DNA from: Promicromonospora sp. AC04
Lineage (GTDB): Bacteria; Actinomycetota; Actinomycetes; Actinomycetales; Cellulomonadaceae
Length of the DNA: 64,000 nt
Assembly: GCF_003058225.1 (NCBI RefSeq)
Contig: NZ_QBUG01000004.1
Coordinates: 434,001-498,000, forward strand
Direction: 5' to 3'
Under the pieces are notes generated by a model that made no database searches, was not told where the DNA came from, and saw nothing but the letters and a program-made list of their open reading frames with translations. The translations under genes were made by a program, and so were the position numbers. Positions 24,081 through 33,228 of the stretch are shown in pieces. Numbering within the stretch: position 1 is the first letter of the stretch; every line of letters starts with the position of its first letter.

Positions 24081-24207
24081 CGGCGAGTGCAGACCTAGCC
24101 GCACCCCGCGTCGGCGAGTGCAGACTTCGTTGCGGCTAGAGGGCGGTCAGCCGCAACGAGGTCTGCACTCGCCGACGCAGAGCACAACTAGGTCTGCACT
24201 CAGCGGG
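24081..24207. repeat. Symmetric palindromic repeat element (four units, two in each orientation)
   Basis: Four units of GAGTGCAGAC-type sequence lie at 24085, 24116 (forward), 24161 and 24192 (inverted). The spacing is 31 nt on both sides and the whole is symmetric about 24143. Units 2 and 3 form a hairpin of about 29 bp with one G-U pair. Unit consensus is YGAGTGCAGACCTCGTTGC. It fills the gap between the convergent doxX and ycnI-like genes and could act as a bidirectional terminator, but its internal direct repetition is more than a terminator needs. Confidence 0.85.
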
Positions 24208-24209
24208 GC

Positions 24210-24935
24210 TCAGGCACGGCGGCGGGTGACGAAGGCCGCGCCGATGCCCACGGCACCGACCACGATCCCGACACCGCCGAGCCAGCGGCCCACGGGGTCG
24301 ACGGCGGGAGCGGACTCAGCCGATCCGGCGGCGCTCCCGTCCGAGGCGGCCTCCGCGGTCCCGCCGCCGTGGTGACCGTCCTCGGCCTCCGCGGCGGTCG
24401 TAGTGAACACTGGCGCGGGAGCCTCCGGCTCCTTGCCGTCGTCGGTGGCGAGGTCGTCCCAGTCGACGACGTTGCCGTCGGTGTACGTCTGGTGGGCCGG
24501 GAGCACCACCTCGGTGCCCTCCTCGGGCAGCGCCCCGACCCGGACGGCGAACTCCTGGTACTCGTTCGGCGGGACCTCGTAACCCTTCTCCGCCGTCCAG
24601 GTCACCCGCACGGGCGCTTCGTCGACGGTCGCGCCCTCGACCTCGAACGGCTCGTCGAGCTTCTCGACCTCCACCTCCACGTCCCAGCCGGGCAGGGAGC
24701 GCGGCCTGACGCTGAGGAACGGGGTGTCGGTGGGCAGGTCCACGACGAGCTTCTCGGTCGACTCGGTGTCCGACTCGGTCGGCACGCGGAAGGTGAGGCT
24801 CGCGTAGCTCTCGGCAGCGGTCGTGTCGGGGGTCACCCCGACGTGCGCGAACGCGGTGGTGGGCAGCAGCACCAGGACGGCGGTTGCGGGGACGGCCGCG
24901 AGGGCGCGGCGGGTGGGCAGGCTGAAGCGAGTCAT
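24210..24935 (-). CDS. YcnI-family (DUF1775) copper-binding membrane-anchored protein
   Basis: A 241-residue exported protein. The signal peptide ends in ALPTTAFA-type sequence, and predicted cleavage exposes an N-terminal histidine (HVGVTPDTTAAESYASLTFRVP). In Bacillus YcnI this histidine and a conserved Glu bind Cu(II) in a monohistidine brace. A conserved Trp-containing GWDVEVEVEKL stretch follows. A His/Gly-rich linker (EDGHHGGGTAEA) and a C-terminal membrane helix with a basic end (VTRRRA) anchor it. It heads or shares a unit with a downstream-coded membrane protein; the pair probably handles copper. Confidence 0.9.
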   Translation of the reverse strand: MTRFSLPTRRALAAVPATAVLVLLPTTAFAHVGVTPDTTAAESYASLTFRVPTESDTESTEKLVVDLPTDTPFLSVRPRSLPGWDVEVEVEKLDEPFEVEGATVDEAPVRVTWTAEKGYEVPPNEYQEFAVRVGALPEEGTEVVLPAHQTYTDGNVVDWDDLATDDGKEPEAPAPVFTTTAAEAEDGHHGGGTAEAASDGSAAGSAESAPAVDPVGRWLGGVGIVVGAVGIGAAFVTRRRA

Positions 24936-25001
24936 GTGCTCGGTCCTTTGTACGGAGATAGGTGGGAGGGCGTACGGCAACGCACCTCCCGCCCGACACC
25001 G

Positions 25002-25634
25002 TCAGGCCGCGAGGCGCATCACCCAGGCCGACGACGGCGGCCCGCGCACCGGCGCGACGTGCACGTCCACGGAGCCCGACGGCGTCTCGACCGCCACCGG
25101 CACCGGGACCCGCCGGACCACGGGCAGCCACAACGGCTCCAGGGAGAGGGGCCGGACCAGCCACGACGCGAGCAACCAGACGCCGCGCTCGACACCGACG
25201 AGCAGCCCGACGGTCACCGCCGTCGCGAGGGCGTGCCACGCGAGCATCCGGAGATCCATCGCGGCGGGCTCGGCCCCGGCGACGCACGCCCCGTACACAC
25301 CGGCGACGGGAGCGGCCTGGTGCGCGTGCGCCCCGGCGGAGGCTCCGCCGTCGGGCAGCAGGGCGGGCGCGCAGGCGCCCGCCAGGAATCCGAAGGCCTG
25401 GTGCAGGGCGTACTGGCCGAGGCCCGCGAGGGCGAGGCCGCCCGGCCAGCGGATCTGCCTGCGCACGGCGAGCGCCGTCACCGCGAGCAGCAGCGTGCCG
25501 AGCAGCGCTATCGCCTCGACCGGCGGGACATGGCCGCCCGCCTCGAAGTGCGCCGTCAGAGCGAGCCCGAGCACGACCGCCGCCCACAGGAGCGCGCGGC
25601 CGAAGCCCACAGCTCCCGAGGACGGCGTCAGCAC
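25002..25634 (-). CDS. Polytopic membrane protein, putative copper-associated
   Basis: A 210-residue protein with about five hydrophobic segments. A histidine-containing loop (GAHAHQAAPVAGVYG) lies near residues 105-120, and there is a basic C-terminal tail. I do not recognise a named family. It lies 67 nt upstream of the YcnI-type gene on the same strand, an arrangement seen with copper-handling genes, so a role in copper import or delivery is a guess from context. The start is GTG at 25634. Confidence 0.7.
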   Translation of the reverse strand: MLTPSSGAVGFGRALLWAAVVLGLALTAHFEAGGHVPPVEAIALLGTLLLAVTALAVRRQIRWPGGLALAGLGQYALHQAFGFLAGACAPALLPDGGASAGAHAHQAAPVAGVYGACVAGAEPAAMDLRMLAWHALATAVTVGLLVGVERGVWLLASWLVRPLSLEPLWLPVVRRVPVPVAVETPSGSVDVHVAPVRGPPSSAWVMRLAA

Positions 25635-25684
25635 AGCACAGACATTAGCCCGCTAGGTGCCCGGAATGCGCAGGTCGCCGGGCG

Positions 25685-26353
25685 TCACTTCGCCGGCTGT
25701 GCCTCGTCGCCCGAGTCGGTGCTGCTCGGCATGATCCGCTTCTCCGGATCGATCGACTTCGCCGCGACGCAGCCCGTTACGTTCTTCAGCGGCTGGTCGG
25801 CGGCCACGTCGACGTCGTCGACGGGGAGCGGCGCCTCGAAGTCCTCGCCGATGAGCAGGTCGATCCTGCGCTCGGTCCGGTCGTCGAGGACCAGCCGGAT
25901 CTCCGGGAACTGCGCGGCGAGCGTGTACGCCTGGACGATCCCGTTCCGGCCGAAGCGGATCTCCGACTCCTTGAGCAGCACCGGCACGTCGCCCGTCGCC
26001 ACGATGTCGAACCCGCGGTCCGCCAGGACCGTCCGGTGCGCCTTGGCCAGACCCGACTCGCCCGAGGCGTTGAGCAGGCGGACCTTGGTGTCCGAGTACG
26101 CGGACGGGAGGGCGCCGTCGGGCTGCCCCTCCACCGGCGGGACGCACGGCACCGGATAGGTCTTCTGCTCCATCACGCCCACCGTGGTGAACGGACGGTT
26201 GAAGGGCGAGCTGATGGCGCCCGAGTAGACCGCGAGAGCGAAGATGCCGCAGACGGCGAGGAACGCGATGAGCACGCCGAAGACCACGGCCTGGCGCTCG
26301 TGCTCTCGGCGCCGGCGCTCCACACGCGCCTGGTCGTACCCGGGGGATGTCAC
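25685..26353 (-). CDS. LytR C-terminal domain (LytR_C) membrane protein
   Basis: A 222-residue protein with a charged cytoplasmic N-terminus, one membrane helix at about 23-46 and an extracytoplasmic LytR_C domain. The domain contains KVRLLNASGESGLAKAHRTVLADRGFDIVATGD and later RTERRIDLLIGEDFE. LytR_C stand-alone proteins are common in actinobacteria and probably act at the cell wall beside LCP phosphotransferases. A small conserved gene starts upstream on the same strand, ending 19 nt away, so the two are probably one operon. Confidence 0.87.
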   Translation of the reverse strand: MTSPGYDQARVERRRREHERQAVVFGVLIAFLAVCGIFALAVYSGAISSPFNRPFTTVGVMEQKTYPVPCVPPVEGQPDGALPSAYSDTKVRLLNASGESGLAKAHRTVLADRGFDIVATGDVPVLLKESEIRFGRNGIVQAYTLAAQFPEIRLVLDDRTERRIDLLIGEDFEAPLPVDDVDVAADQPLKNVTGCVAAKSIDPEKRIMPSSTDSGDEAQPAK

Positions 26354-26372
26354 GCGACGAACCTACCTGAGG

Positions 26373-26669
26373 TCAGCGGATGGTGAGCACGCGAGCGTGC
26401 AGCACAGGACGTTGCTGGAGGGCGGCCCGCACCGCCCGGTGCAGGCCGTCCTCGAGGTACAGGGTGCCCTCGTACTCGACGACGTGGGCGAACAGGTCGC
26501 CGTAGAACGTGGAGTCCTCCGCCAGGAGGGTGTCGAGATCGAGCGTGCGCTTGGTCGTCACGAGCTCGTCGAGCCGCACCTGGCGTGGTGGCACGTCGAC
26601 CCAGTCGCGGGTGCGCGACCGCCCGTGCTCGGGGTACGGGCGGCCGTCTCCTACGGCCTTGAAGATCAT
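26373..26669 (-). CDS. Conserved small actinobacterial protein (often labelled VapB-like)
   Basis: A 98-residue protein starting MIFKAVGDGRPYPEHGRS, with VRLDELVTTKRTLDLDTLLAEDSTFYGDLFAHVVEYEGTLYLEDGLHRAVRAAL. It is widely conserved next to LytR_C genes in actinobacteria. Databases sometimes call it a VapB-type antitoxin, but no toxin gene is adjacent and the DGLHRAVRAAL motif resembles ParB/sulfiredoxin-like folds more. The ATG at 26669 has a GAGGATG ribosome-binding site. Real and expressed, function unknown. Confidence 0.78.
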   Translation of the reverse strand: MIFKAVGDGRPYPEHGRSRTRDWVDVPPRQVRLDELVTTKRTLDLDTLLAEDSTFYGDLFAHVVEYEGTLYLEDGLHRAVRAALQQRPVLHARVLTIR

Positions 26670-26816
26670 CCGTCCATCCTCACTGGACTCGGCGGGGCAC
26701 GATCCGGGTGCGGCGTTGACCACCTGCCTGCTGACACCGAATGGCGTCCCGAACCCTACCGGAACGCGAGTGTCAACAACAGTTGGACTGACGCAGGATC
26801 AGCACCGCGACGACGG

Positions 26817-28475
26817 TCAGGCGCTCGGCACGTCCCGCCGCCGGAACCCGATGAACGCCAGCACCAGCAGCACGACGGCGACACCGGCCAGACCCCACAT
26901 ATGGGACGCCTCGACACCCTCCACCATCGGGCTGCCCACCCACCAGAACGGCGAGATCCCGCGGGCCCAGTCCGGCAGGTCGAACAGGTCCGCGAACATG
27001 CCCACCAGGAAGATGTAGCCGAACAGCACCCAGGCGATCCCGGTCGCCTTCGGCAGCCACGCGTACAGCGCGGCCGCGAGGCCGACGACGACGGCGAGCG
27101 CCGGCAGGTACACGAGGCCCAGCTCCAGGTACTCCCTGAAGCCGATCTCGTCGTACCCGGTCGACGCCGCGCCGAGCCACAGCGCGAGCGCGCCGCTGAC
27201 CTGGACCAGCACGGTCCCCAGGAGCGCGATGGCCAGGGAGGACCCGAGCCAGCGCCCGCGGGACACGCGGGCGGCCAGCGCGAGCTCGGTCAGCCCGGCC
27301 TCCTCCTCGCCCTTGACCCGGAGCGTCATCGCGATCGCAAAGGCCGCGGCGCCCGCCCCGATGTACAGGCCGAAGATCCCGAGGAACGTCCGCACCATGT
27401 CCTCGCCGCTGCCGAGGAGAGCCGCGTACATGGGGTTGCTCTCGACGGCCTCCAGCATGTTCGGCACCTCCCTGATGATGGTGCCGGACCCGAGCCACAT
27501 CACGCCGAGGCCGAGCCCGGTCCAGATCAGGGCGCCGCGCTGCTGCACCCAGGCGAGCGAGAGGGGACCGGTGAGCGTGGGCCGGGCGTCCGCGCGGCCC
27601 TTGCGCACCGCGACCAGGCCGGACGCGAAGTCGCGTCGCGACCCCAGGAACGCCGCCAGGAGGATGAGCAGGACCACCGCCGCCACGCACAGGCCGAGCG
27701 GCCACCACCGCAGGTCGACGAAGACCCGCGTCTGCTGGACCCACGCGATCGGCGAGAGCCACGACAGCGCGCTGCCGTGCTTCTCCTGGATGTCGCCCAG
27801 CGCGCGCAGCAGGAACGCGGCCCCGAGCACGGCGAGCGAGATGCCGATGGCGCCCCGCCCGTGCTCGTAGGCCTGCGCGGCGACGAGCGCGACGGCCCCG
27901 AAGACGAGCGCCCCGAGCGCTGTCGCGAACGTCATCGCGAACGACTGCGTGACGTCGAAGTCCTGCGCGGCGAGCGTCGCCCCGCTCGCGAGCGCGATGA
28001 CCACGTTCATGATCAGCACGAGGAGCAGCGCAGCCACCGACGGCGCGTGGCGGCCCACGATGCCCGCGCGCACGAGCTCGGACCGGCTGCTCTCCTCCTC
28101 GGACCGCGTGTGGCGCACGATCTGCAGGATGCTCATCACGGCCAGCGTGAGCACGATCCAGAGGGTGAACTCGTTGGCCACCGCCGCACCGGGCTGGTAG
28201 TTGTCGAGGCCGTAGCCCGGTCCCGACATCGAGATCATGGCGGGCGACGAGATGAGGACGGACCGCGCCTCGCGCGCCTGGGCGTCGTCTGCGAGCAGGA
28301 GGTACTCACCGAGCCCGCCCGCGTAGAGGAACGTGATGCCCAGGGTCCACCAGAGGATCCGCATCCGGTCCCGGCGGAGCATGAAGCGCAGCAGCTTCCC
28401 GGTCCCGGCGAGGGTGGAGCCGAACGCCGGACGCGCCAGGACCGGGGCCGACGGCGTCGCGACGGCCGCGCTCAT
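26817..28475 (-). CDS. ABC transporter permease, twelve-helix exporter type
   Basis: A 552-residue permease with about twelve hydrophobic segments in two halves, starting [16 protein letters not shown]. The [21 protein letters not shown] stretch near 110 and the matching [27 protein letters not shown] near 390 are the paired cytoplasmic coupling loops of the antibiotic-exporter permease family. It overlaps the ATPase gene by 4 nt, giving a coupled exporter. A TetR gene precedes both on the same strand, so it is most likely an inducible drug or metabolite efflux pump. Confidence 0.9.
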   Translation of the reverse strand: MSAAVATPSAPVLARPAFGSTLAGTGKLLRFMLRRDRMRILWWTLGITFLYAGGLGEYLLLADDAQAREARSVLISSPAMISMSGPGYGLDNYQPGAAVANEFTLWIVLTLAVMSILQIVRHTRSEEESSRSELVRAGIVGRHAPSVAALLLVLIMNVVIALASGATLAAQDFDVTQSFAMTFATALGALVFGAVALVAAQAYEHGRGAIGISLAVLGAAFLLRALGDIQEKHGSALSWLSPIAWVQQTRVFVDLRWWPLGLCVAAVVLLILLAAFLGSRRDFASGLVAVRKGRADARPTLTGPLSLAWVQQRGALIWTGLGLGVMWLGSGTIIREVPNMLEAVESNPMYAALLGSGEDMVRTFLGIFGLYIGAGAAAFAIAMTLRVKGEEEAGLTELALAARVSRGRWLGSSLAIALLGTVLVQVSGALALWLGAASTGYDEIGFREYLELGLVYLPALAVVVGLAAALYAWLPKATGIAWVLFGYIFLVGMFADLFDLPDWARGISPFWWVGSPMVEGVEASHMWGLAGVAVVLLVLAFIGFRRRDVPSA

Positions 28476-29476
28476 CGCGCACCAGCCTTCTTCGCCGGCG
28501 CGCCGTTCGCCGACGCCGCGGCCTCGGCGGCCGCCTCGTCGGCGTCGAGCACGTCGCCGTAGTGGCGCATGAACAGCTCCTCCAGCGACGGCGGGGTAGC
28601 GGTGAAGCTGCGCACGTCGAGCGTGGTGATCGCGGACAGCACCGCGCCGATCCGCGCGTTGTCGGCGTCGAACGTGATCCGCGTGCCGCCGTCGGCCGCT
28701 GTTGTCACCAGGTCGTGGACGCCGGGGAGCGCCGCGACCGGCGTCGGGTCGCCGCCCACCAGTGCCGTCACGTTCGTGCGGGTCAGGTGCCGCAGCTCGT
28801 CGAGCGTGCCCGACTCGACGTCGATGCCGTTGCGGATGATCGTGACGGTGTCGCACACCTTCTCGACCTCGGACAGGATGTGGCTGCTCAGGAGCACCGA
28901 CCCGCCTGCGGCCTTGGCCTCACGGATGTACTCGGTGAACACGGCCTCCATGAGGGGGTCCAGGCCGGAGGTGGGCTCGTCGAGGATGTACAGCTCGGCG
29001 TCGGACAGGAACGCCGCGACCAGGGCGACCTTCTGTCGGTTGCCCTTGGAGTAGGTGCGGGCCTTCTTGCGCGGGTCCAGCTCGAAGCGCTCGAGGAGCT
29101 CGGCCTTGCGGGCCCTGAGCCGCGCCTTGTCCCCGCCGCCGTTCAGCCGGATCAGGTAGTCGATGCACTCGCCGCCGGTCAGGTTGGGCCACAGGCTCAC
29201 GTCGCCGGGGACGTAGGTGATCCGCCCGTGCAGCGCGACTGCGTCGCGCCACACGTCGCCGCCGAACAGCCGTGCGGAGCCCGAGCTCGCGCGCAGCAGC
29301 CCCAGCAGCACACGGATGGTGGTGGACTTGCCGGCTCCGTTCGGGCCCAGGAAACCGCGGACCTCGCCGGGCCGGACGGTCAGGTTCAGGCCGTCGAGCG
29401 CCTTCACGGTGCCGAACGACTTGTGCAGGTCGTGGATCTCGATCGCGGGTATGGCGGTCGATGTGGTGCTGGTCAT
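28472..29476 (-). CDS. ABC exporter ATP-binding protein
   Basis: A 334-residue ABC ATPase of the DrrA-like class. Walker [10 protein letters not shown] is near 43, the signature [18 protein letters not shown] near 138 (SKGN in place of the usual SGGQ) and Walker [14 protein letters not shown] near 157. A C-terminal regulatory extension follows. It pairs with the twelve-helix permease downstream (4-nt overlap). The start [22 protein letters not shown] at 29476 was chosen over an upstream in-frame ATG because it places beta strand 1 normally. Confidence 0.92.
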   Translation of the reverse strand: MTSTTSTAIPAIEIHDLHKSFGTVKALDGLNLTVRPGEVRGFLGPNGAGKSTTIRVLLGLLRASSGSARLFGGDVWRDAVALHGRITYVPGDVSLWPNLTGGECIDYLIRLNGGGDKARLRARKAELLERFELDPRKKARTYSKGNRQKVALVAAFLSDAELYILDEPTSGLDPLMEAVFTEYIREAKAAGGSVLLSSHILSEVEKVCDTVTIIRNGIDVESGTLDELRHLTRTNVTALVGGDPTPVAALPGVHDLVTTAADGGTRITFDADNARIGAVLSAITTLDVRSFTATPPSLEELFMRHYGDVLDADEAAAEAAASANGAPAKKAGAR

Positions 29477-29546
29477 CGCTTGTTCGCTCTCTGACGTCGG
29501 AATGGGGACGTGGCTGGGCAGCACTGGTGCCGCCGGCGAGTGCCGG

Positions 29547-30284
29547 TCAGCCTTGGGCGGGTGCTACCCCGTCCTGCGACGGCGGGTCCGGCACGTACAG
29601 GAGGTACTCGTCGAGCATGCGCCTGGACGTGAGGAAACCCTCGGTGAACAGCTCCAGCATCGGCAGGTAGCTGTTCGTGAGGTAGCTGCGGACGATGGCC
29701 GCGAGGTCGGCCGGGTCCGACGGCGGGCTGAGCGTCACCTCGAGCAGCAGCGCACCGAGCGAGGAGAGCGTGAGGTAGCGGGCCCGCGCGGCCTCGTCCC
29801 GGCTGGGCACGATCACGCCCGCGGCGACACCCTCGCGGGTGTAGCTCACCGAGTCGGTGACCATGTGGTCGATGAACTCGCGGGCCAGCGGACTGCCGTC
29901 CTGCATGGACCGCAGGATGTACCCGACGAGGGCCGCGTTCTCCTCCGCGGCCGCGAACCTCTGGAAGAAGCTCTGGCCCGCCGCGGCGACGGCCACGTTC
30001 TCGCGCTTGAGCCGGCGGATCGTGGCCAGCACGTCCGCGTCACACTCGGCGCGGAGCTTGTCCTTCGAGCCGAAGTGGTGCATCACCAGGCCCGCGCTCA
30101 CCCCGGCGTCGGCCGCGATGGTACGGACGGACGCCCCGAAACCCTCCACCGCGAACCGGCGGACCGCGGCATCGCGGATCCGGGCGCGCGCGGTCAGGTC
30201 GGTAGCGGCGCGCACGCCGTCGCCCGACGGCGGGGTGGCCTCCGCTTGCTCCTGAGCATCCTCGGCTGAACGCATGTTCAACAT
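29547..30284 (-). CDS. TetR-family regulator of the ABC exporter operon
   Basis: A 245-residue TetR protein. The helix-turn-helix is [42 protein letters not shown] at about 35-76. The C-terminal domain resembles TetR_C for drug-responsive regulators. It is the first gene of a three-gene unit with the ABC exporter. Start choice is uncertain: ATG at 30284 or 30275. Neither has a ribosome-binding site and both lie within a palindromic operator-like site, pointing to a leaderless, autoregulated transcript. Confidence 0.86.
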   Translation of the reverse strand: MLNMRSAEDAQEQAEATPPSGDGVRAATDLTARARIRDAAVRRFAVEGFGASVRTIAADAGVSAGLVMHHFGSKDKLRAECDADVLATIRRLKRENVAVAAAGQSFFQRFAAAEENAALVGYILRSMQDGSPLAREFIDHMVTDSVSYTREGVAAGVIVPSRDEAARARYLTLSSLGALLLEVTLSPPSDPADLAAIVRSYLTNSYLPMLELFTEGFLTSRRMLDEYLLYVPDPPSQDGVAPAQG

Positions 30285-30300
30285 GCTAACCACGCGTTCA
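30267..30300. promoter_or_regulatory. Palindromic operator over the start of the TetR gene
   Basis: TGAACGC (30267-30273) and GCGTTCA (30294-30300) form the outer arms, and GCATGTTCAACATGC (30272-30286) is a perfect inner palindrome. It overlaps both candidate start codons of the TetR gene, as expected for autorepression of a leaderless promoter. Confidence 0.65.
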
Positions 30301-30352
30301 GCCGGGTGTCCAGACCTCGGTGTCGGACGTCGGCCGGGGGGCGGCCCGTTCG

Positions 30353-31282
30353 TCAGCCGAGCTGCGGGCGCACCTCGCGCGCGATCACGTCGAGGTGGTC
30401 GAGGTCCGCCAGGTCGAGCACCTGCAGGTAGACCCGCTGGACACCCTCGGCCTCGAGGGCCTTGAGCCGGTCCACCACCTCGGTGACCGTTCCGGCGATG
30501 CCGTGCTCGCGCAGCTCGGCGGGCTCGCGGCCGATCGCCGCGGCGCGCCTGGTGAACTCCGCCTCGTCCTGCCCGACGGCGGCGACGAGCGCCACCGACT
30601 GGACTATCGACTCGGGCGCGCGCCCGGCGTCGGCCAGCGCCTTGTTGATCACCCCGATGCGCGGGCCGATCGAGTCGAGAGCAGGGAAGGACTGGTTGTA
30701 CTCGTCGCCGTACTGCGCCGCCAGGGCCGGCGTGCGGCGCGGGCCGCCACCCCCGACGAGCACGGGGATCTTGGGCTGCGCGGGCTTGGGCAGGGCCGGG
30801 GAGTCGATGATCTCGTAGTGCTCGCCGGAGAAGGAGAACTTCTCCCCGACCGGGGTGCCCCACAGGCCCGTGACGATCGCGAGCTGCTCCTCGAGGATGC
30901 TGAACCGCTTGTCGGGGAACGGGATGCCGTAGGCGCTGTGCTCCGCGGCGAACCAGCCGGTGCCGAGGCCGAGCTCCACCCGGCCGCCGGACATCTGGTC
31001 CACCTGCGCCACCTGGATGGCGAGGACGCCGGGGTGCCGGAACGTCGCCGAGGACACGAGCGTGCCGAGCCGTACGGTCGAGGTCTCGCGGGCGAGGCCG
31101 GCGAGCGTGATCCAGGAGTCGGTGGGGCCGGGCAGGCCGTCGCGGCCGCCCATGGCGAGGTAGTGGTCGGAGCGGAAGAACGCGCTGAACCCGAGCTTCT
31201 CGGTCGCCTGGGCGACCGCGAGCTGGTCGTCGTACGTCGCGCCCTGCTGGGGCTCGGTGAAGATACGCAGGTCGAGAGTCAT
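30353..31282 (-). CDS. LLM-class F420-dependent oxidoreductase
   Basis: A 309-residue luciferase-like TIM-barrel enzyme. It starts MTLDLRIFTEPQQGATYDDQLAVAQATEKLGFSAFFRSDHYLAMGG and has LGTLVSSATFRHPGVLAIQVAQVDQMSGGRVELGLGTGWFAAEH, the segment typical of F420-binding LLM proteins of actinobacteria. It would use reduced F420 for a hydride transfer to an unidentified substrate. It stands 13 nt upstream of nothing on its own strand but follows the DsbA-like oxidoreductase gene by only 13 nt (31282/31296), so both are probably one transcript. Confidence 0.9.
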   Translation of the reverse strand: MTLDLRIFTEPQQGATYDDQLAVAQATEKLGFSAFFRSDHYLAMGGRDGLPGPTDSWITLAGLARETSTVRLGTLVSSATFRHPGVLAIQVAQVDQMSGGRVELGLGTGWFAAEHSAYGIPFPDKRFSILEEQLAIVTGLWGTPVGEKFSFSGEHYEIIDSPALPKPAQPKIPVLVGGGGPRRTPALAAQYGDEYNQSFPALDSIGPRIGVINKALADAGRAPESIVQSVALVAAVGQDEAEFTRRAAAIGREPAELREHGIAGTVTEVVDRLKALEAEGVQRVYLQVLDLADLDHLDVIAREVRPQLG

Positions 31283-31295
31283 GATTCCTTCGGTG

Positions 31296-31913
31296 CTAGT
31301 CGAACTGGGGGTCGGTCGTGCGCGACCGCTTGATCTCGTAGAAGTACGGGTACCGCGCCAGCGCCACGGAGGCGTCGAACAGTGCGCCCGCCTCCTCGCC
31401 GCGCGGGATGCGCGTGAGCACGGGGCCGAAGAACGCGACGCCGTCGACGTGGAGGGTGGGCGTGCCGACGTCGTCCCCGACGGGCTTCATGCCGGCCTCG
31501 TGGGAGGCCGCCAGCTCCTCGTCGTAGTTCTCGGAGGTCGCCGCAGCGGCGAGGGCGGCGGGCAGGCCGGCCTCGGCGAGCGCAGCGACCGCAACGGCGT
31601 CGAAGGCCTTGTCGCGCTGGTTGTGGATGCGGGTGCCGGCCGCGGTGTAGAAGGCGGAGAACGCCTCCGGGCCGTGGTCCGTCTGGACCGCCGCCGCCAC
31701 GCGGCCGATGCCGCGGGAACGCTCGATGCGGGCGCGGTAGTCGGCGTCGATGTCCCTGCCCTTGTTCAGCAGGTACAGGCTCATGAGCTTGAAGGTGAGC
31801 TCGACGTCGCGGACCTGGGCCACCTCGAGGGCCCAGCGCGACGTGATCCAGGCGAAGGGGCACATGGGGTCGACATAGACGTCGACGACGGGTTTGGTGG
31901 CAGTCTCGGTCAC
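31296..31913 (-). CDS. DsbA-family mycothiol-dependent nitroreductase-like protein (Rv2466c type)
   Basis: A 205-residue thioredoxin-fold protein. VDVYVDPMCPFAWITSRWALEVAQVRDVELTFKLMSLYLLNKGRD and the C-terminal VGDDVGTPTLHVDGVAFFGPVLTRIPRGEEAG follow the mycobacterial mycothiol-dependent nitroreductase Rv2466c closely. That protein has a CPWC active site; here it is CPFA, so the resolving cysteine is missing and a monothiol mechanism is implied. The GTG start at 31913 is chosen because the open frame upstream is antisense to the divergent small gene. Confidence 0.87.
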   Translation of the reverse strand: MTETATKPVVDVYVDPMCPFAWITSRWALEVAQVRDVELTFKLMSLYLLNKGRDIDADYRARIERSRGIGRVAAAVQTDHGPEAFSAFYTAAGTRIHNQRDKAFDAVAVAALAEAGLPAALAAAATSENYDEELAASHEAGMKPVGDDVGTPTLHVDGVAFFGPVLTRIPRGEEAGALFDASVALARYPYFYEIKRSRTTDPQFD

Positions 31914-31937
31914 GCGCAGCAGACTACGCTCGCTTGC

Positions 31938-32195
31938 GTGACCGGGATCCGTTGGGGAAGTCTCGCCACCGTCGTCGGTGGCGGGGTGATCTTTCTGGTG
32001 TGTCTCGTGGGCGTCGTGCTCGGTCATCCGTGGTCCGCGGTGCCCGGTGTTCTCGGCCTCCTGACGGCCGCGCGCGAGGTGCGCTACCTGCGCAGACTGC
32101 ACTCGGGGAAGATCTCTGCCAAACGGGAAAATTCGCATCATGAACGTCATTCGTCGCTCAAAGACTCTTCACGTGGCCCGGGGAGCACGCGGTAG
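31938..32195 (+). CDS. Small membrane protein, function unknown
   Basis: An 85-residue protein starting with GTG (VTGIRWGSLATVVGGG). It has two hydrophobic segments at about 6-29 and 33-46, then a basic, hydrophilic tail (YLRRLHSGKISAKRENSHHERH). The start is 24 nt from the divergent DsbA-like start. I do not recognise a family. The coding character is plausible but the tail region has unusual A/T-richer codons, so the 3' half is less certain. Confidence 0.5.
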   Translation: MTGIRWGSLATVVGGGVIFLVCLVGVVLGHPWSAVPGVLGLLTAAREVRYLRRLHSGKISAKRENSHHERHSSLKDSSRGPGSTR

Positions 32196-32205
32196 CCTGC
32201 CAGGC

Positions 32206-32955
32206 ATGACCGCCGTCCGTACCCACACGCACGCGCAGGCAGTCGACGCTGCGGTGGACCTGTTCACTCGGCAGGGGTACGAGGGAACCACCGTCGAGGA
32301 GATCGCCGACGCCGCCAAGGTCAGCCGCGCGACCTTCTTCCGCCGGTTCCGCTCGAAGGAGGACGTGGTCTTCGCCGACCACGAGCTGCTGCTCGAGGAG
32401 GTGGTGGTCATGCTGGCCGCCACCCGCCCCGACGCCCGCGCCAGCGAGGAGTCCGGGCACGACCTCGGCCGCGGCTGGGACCCCGACGTCGACCCGTACC
32501 TCGAGGTGTGCCGCGCGGCACGCATGGTGTTCGACCACCACGTGGGCCAGCGCGAGACCTCGCTCGCCCGGTACGCCCTGCTGCAGCAGGTACCGGCGCT
32601 GCGCGACCGCGAGCTCATCACCACGCACCGCTACGAGCGGGCGTTCACGCACTACCTGCGCGACACGCTCCCGGCCGAGCGGTCGGCGTCGACCGCGTCG
32701 ATCGCGTTCGCGGCCTCCGTGGTCGCCGTGCACAACGCGATCCTGCGGCGCTGGCTGCGCACCCCGTCCCTCGAGCTGCGGCCCGAGCTCGAGGAGGCGT
32801 TCGCTGACCTGCGGCGGGCCGCCGTCCTCGGCGCCACGGCCAACCCCCTGTCCGACGACGGCACCCCGGTCACCCGCCGCGTGGTCGTCGCCGTCGTCGA
32901 GGGCCTGGCCGGGCCCGACGAGGTGGCCCGCGCCGTCCGGGACGCGCTCGTCTAG
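32206..32955 (+). CDS. TetR-family transcriptional regulator
   Basis: A 249-residue TetR protein. The N-terminal helix-turn-helix spans AVDAAVDLFTRQGYEGTTVEEIADAAKVSRATFFRRFRSKEDVVFADHELL at about 10-60, a very typical TetR_N. The C-terminal ligand domain is family-general. No obvious target lies next to it; the nearest genes are a small membrane protein upstream and a riboswitch-controlled transporter downstream. A 9-bp hairpin follows its stop. Confidence 0.88.
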   Translation: MTAVRTHTHAQAVDAAVDLFTRQGYEGTTVEEIADAAKVSRATFFRRFRSKEDVVFADHELLLEEVVVMLAATRPDARASEESGHDLGRGWDPDVDPYLEVCRAARMVFDHHVGQRETSLARYALLQQVPALRDRELITTHRYERAFTHYLRDTLPAERSASTASIAFAASVVAVHNAILRRWLRTPSLELRPELEEAFADLRRAAVLGATANPLSDDGTPVTRRVVVAVVEGLAGPDEVARAVRDALV

Positions 32956-32970
32956 CGCTCGTGTCGAACG

Positions 32971-32995
32971 CACAGGTCAACTCGTGTGACCTGTG
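32971..32995 (+). terminator. Hairpin after the TetR gene
   Basis: CACAGGTCA (32971-32979) pairs with TGACCTGTG (32987-32995) around a 7-nt loop, 15 nt past the TetR stop and before the FMN riboswitch. A terminator is likely; there is no T-tract. Confidence 0.55.
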
Positions 32996-33090
32996 GGTCC
33001 GACTTGTGGCCGGTCAGACATCCCCGGGGCGTTCCCGTGGGAATGAGGCCGTGGCATCCTGTGTTCCGCTAGACAATGTGCAGCAGATGC

Positions 33091-33228
33091 ACACGTGCTC
33101 CGGGGTCGGTGAAATTCCGAGCCGGCGGTCATAGTCCGCGACCCGGGTCGCTCCTTCGGGAGGGGCTCGGTTGACCTGGTGAGATTCCAGGACCGACGGT
33201 TAAAGTCCGGATGGGAGGAAGCACGTGC
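33091..33228 (+). promoter_or_regulatory. FMN riboswitch (RFN element)
   Basis: The conserved RFN blocks are present in order: GGTGAAATTCCG, GCCGGCGGT, ATAGTCCGCGACCC, GGTTGACC, GGTGAGATTCCAGGACCGACG, AAAGTCCGGATGGGAG and AGCACG. The closing stem P1 is CACGTGC (33092-33098) with GCACGTG (33221-33227). It lies 116 nt upstream of a PnuC-family transporter gene. FMN binding is expected to shut off expression. The expression platform (translation or termination) is not clear. Confidence 0.95.

Noticed and set aside
24081-24207. CRISPR-like array because of regularly spaced repeats
   Set aside because: The units are in opposite orientation around a centre, only two per side, and there are no cas genes or unique spacers.
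26373-26669. Toxin-antitoxin locus, since relatives of this protein are sometimes called VapB
   Set aside because: No PIN-domain or other toxin gene is adjacent and the sequence lacks an AbrB or ribbon-helix-helix pattern.
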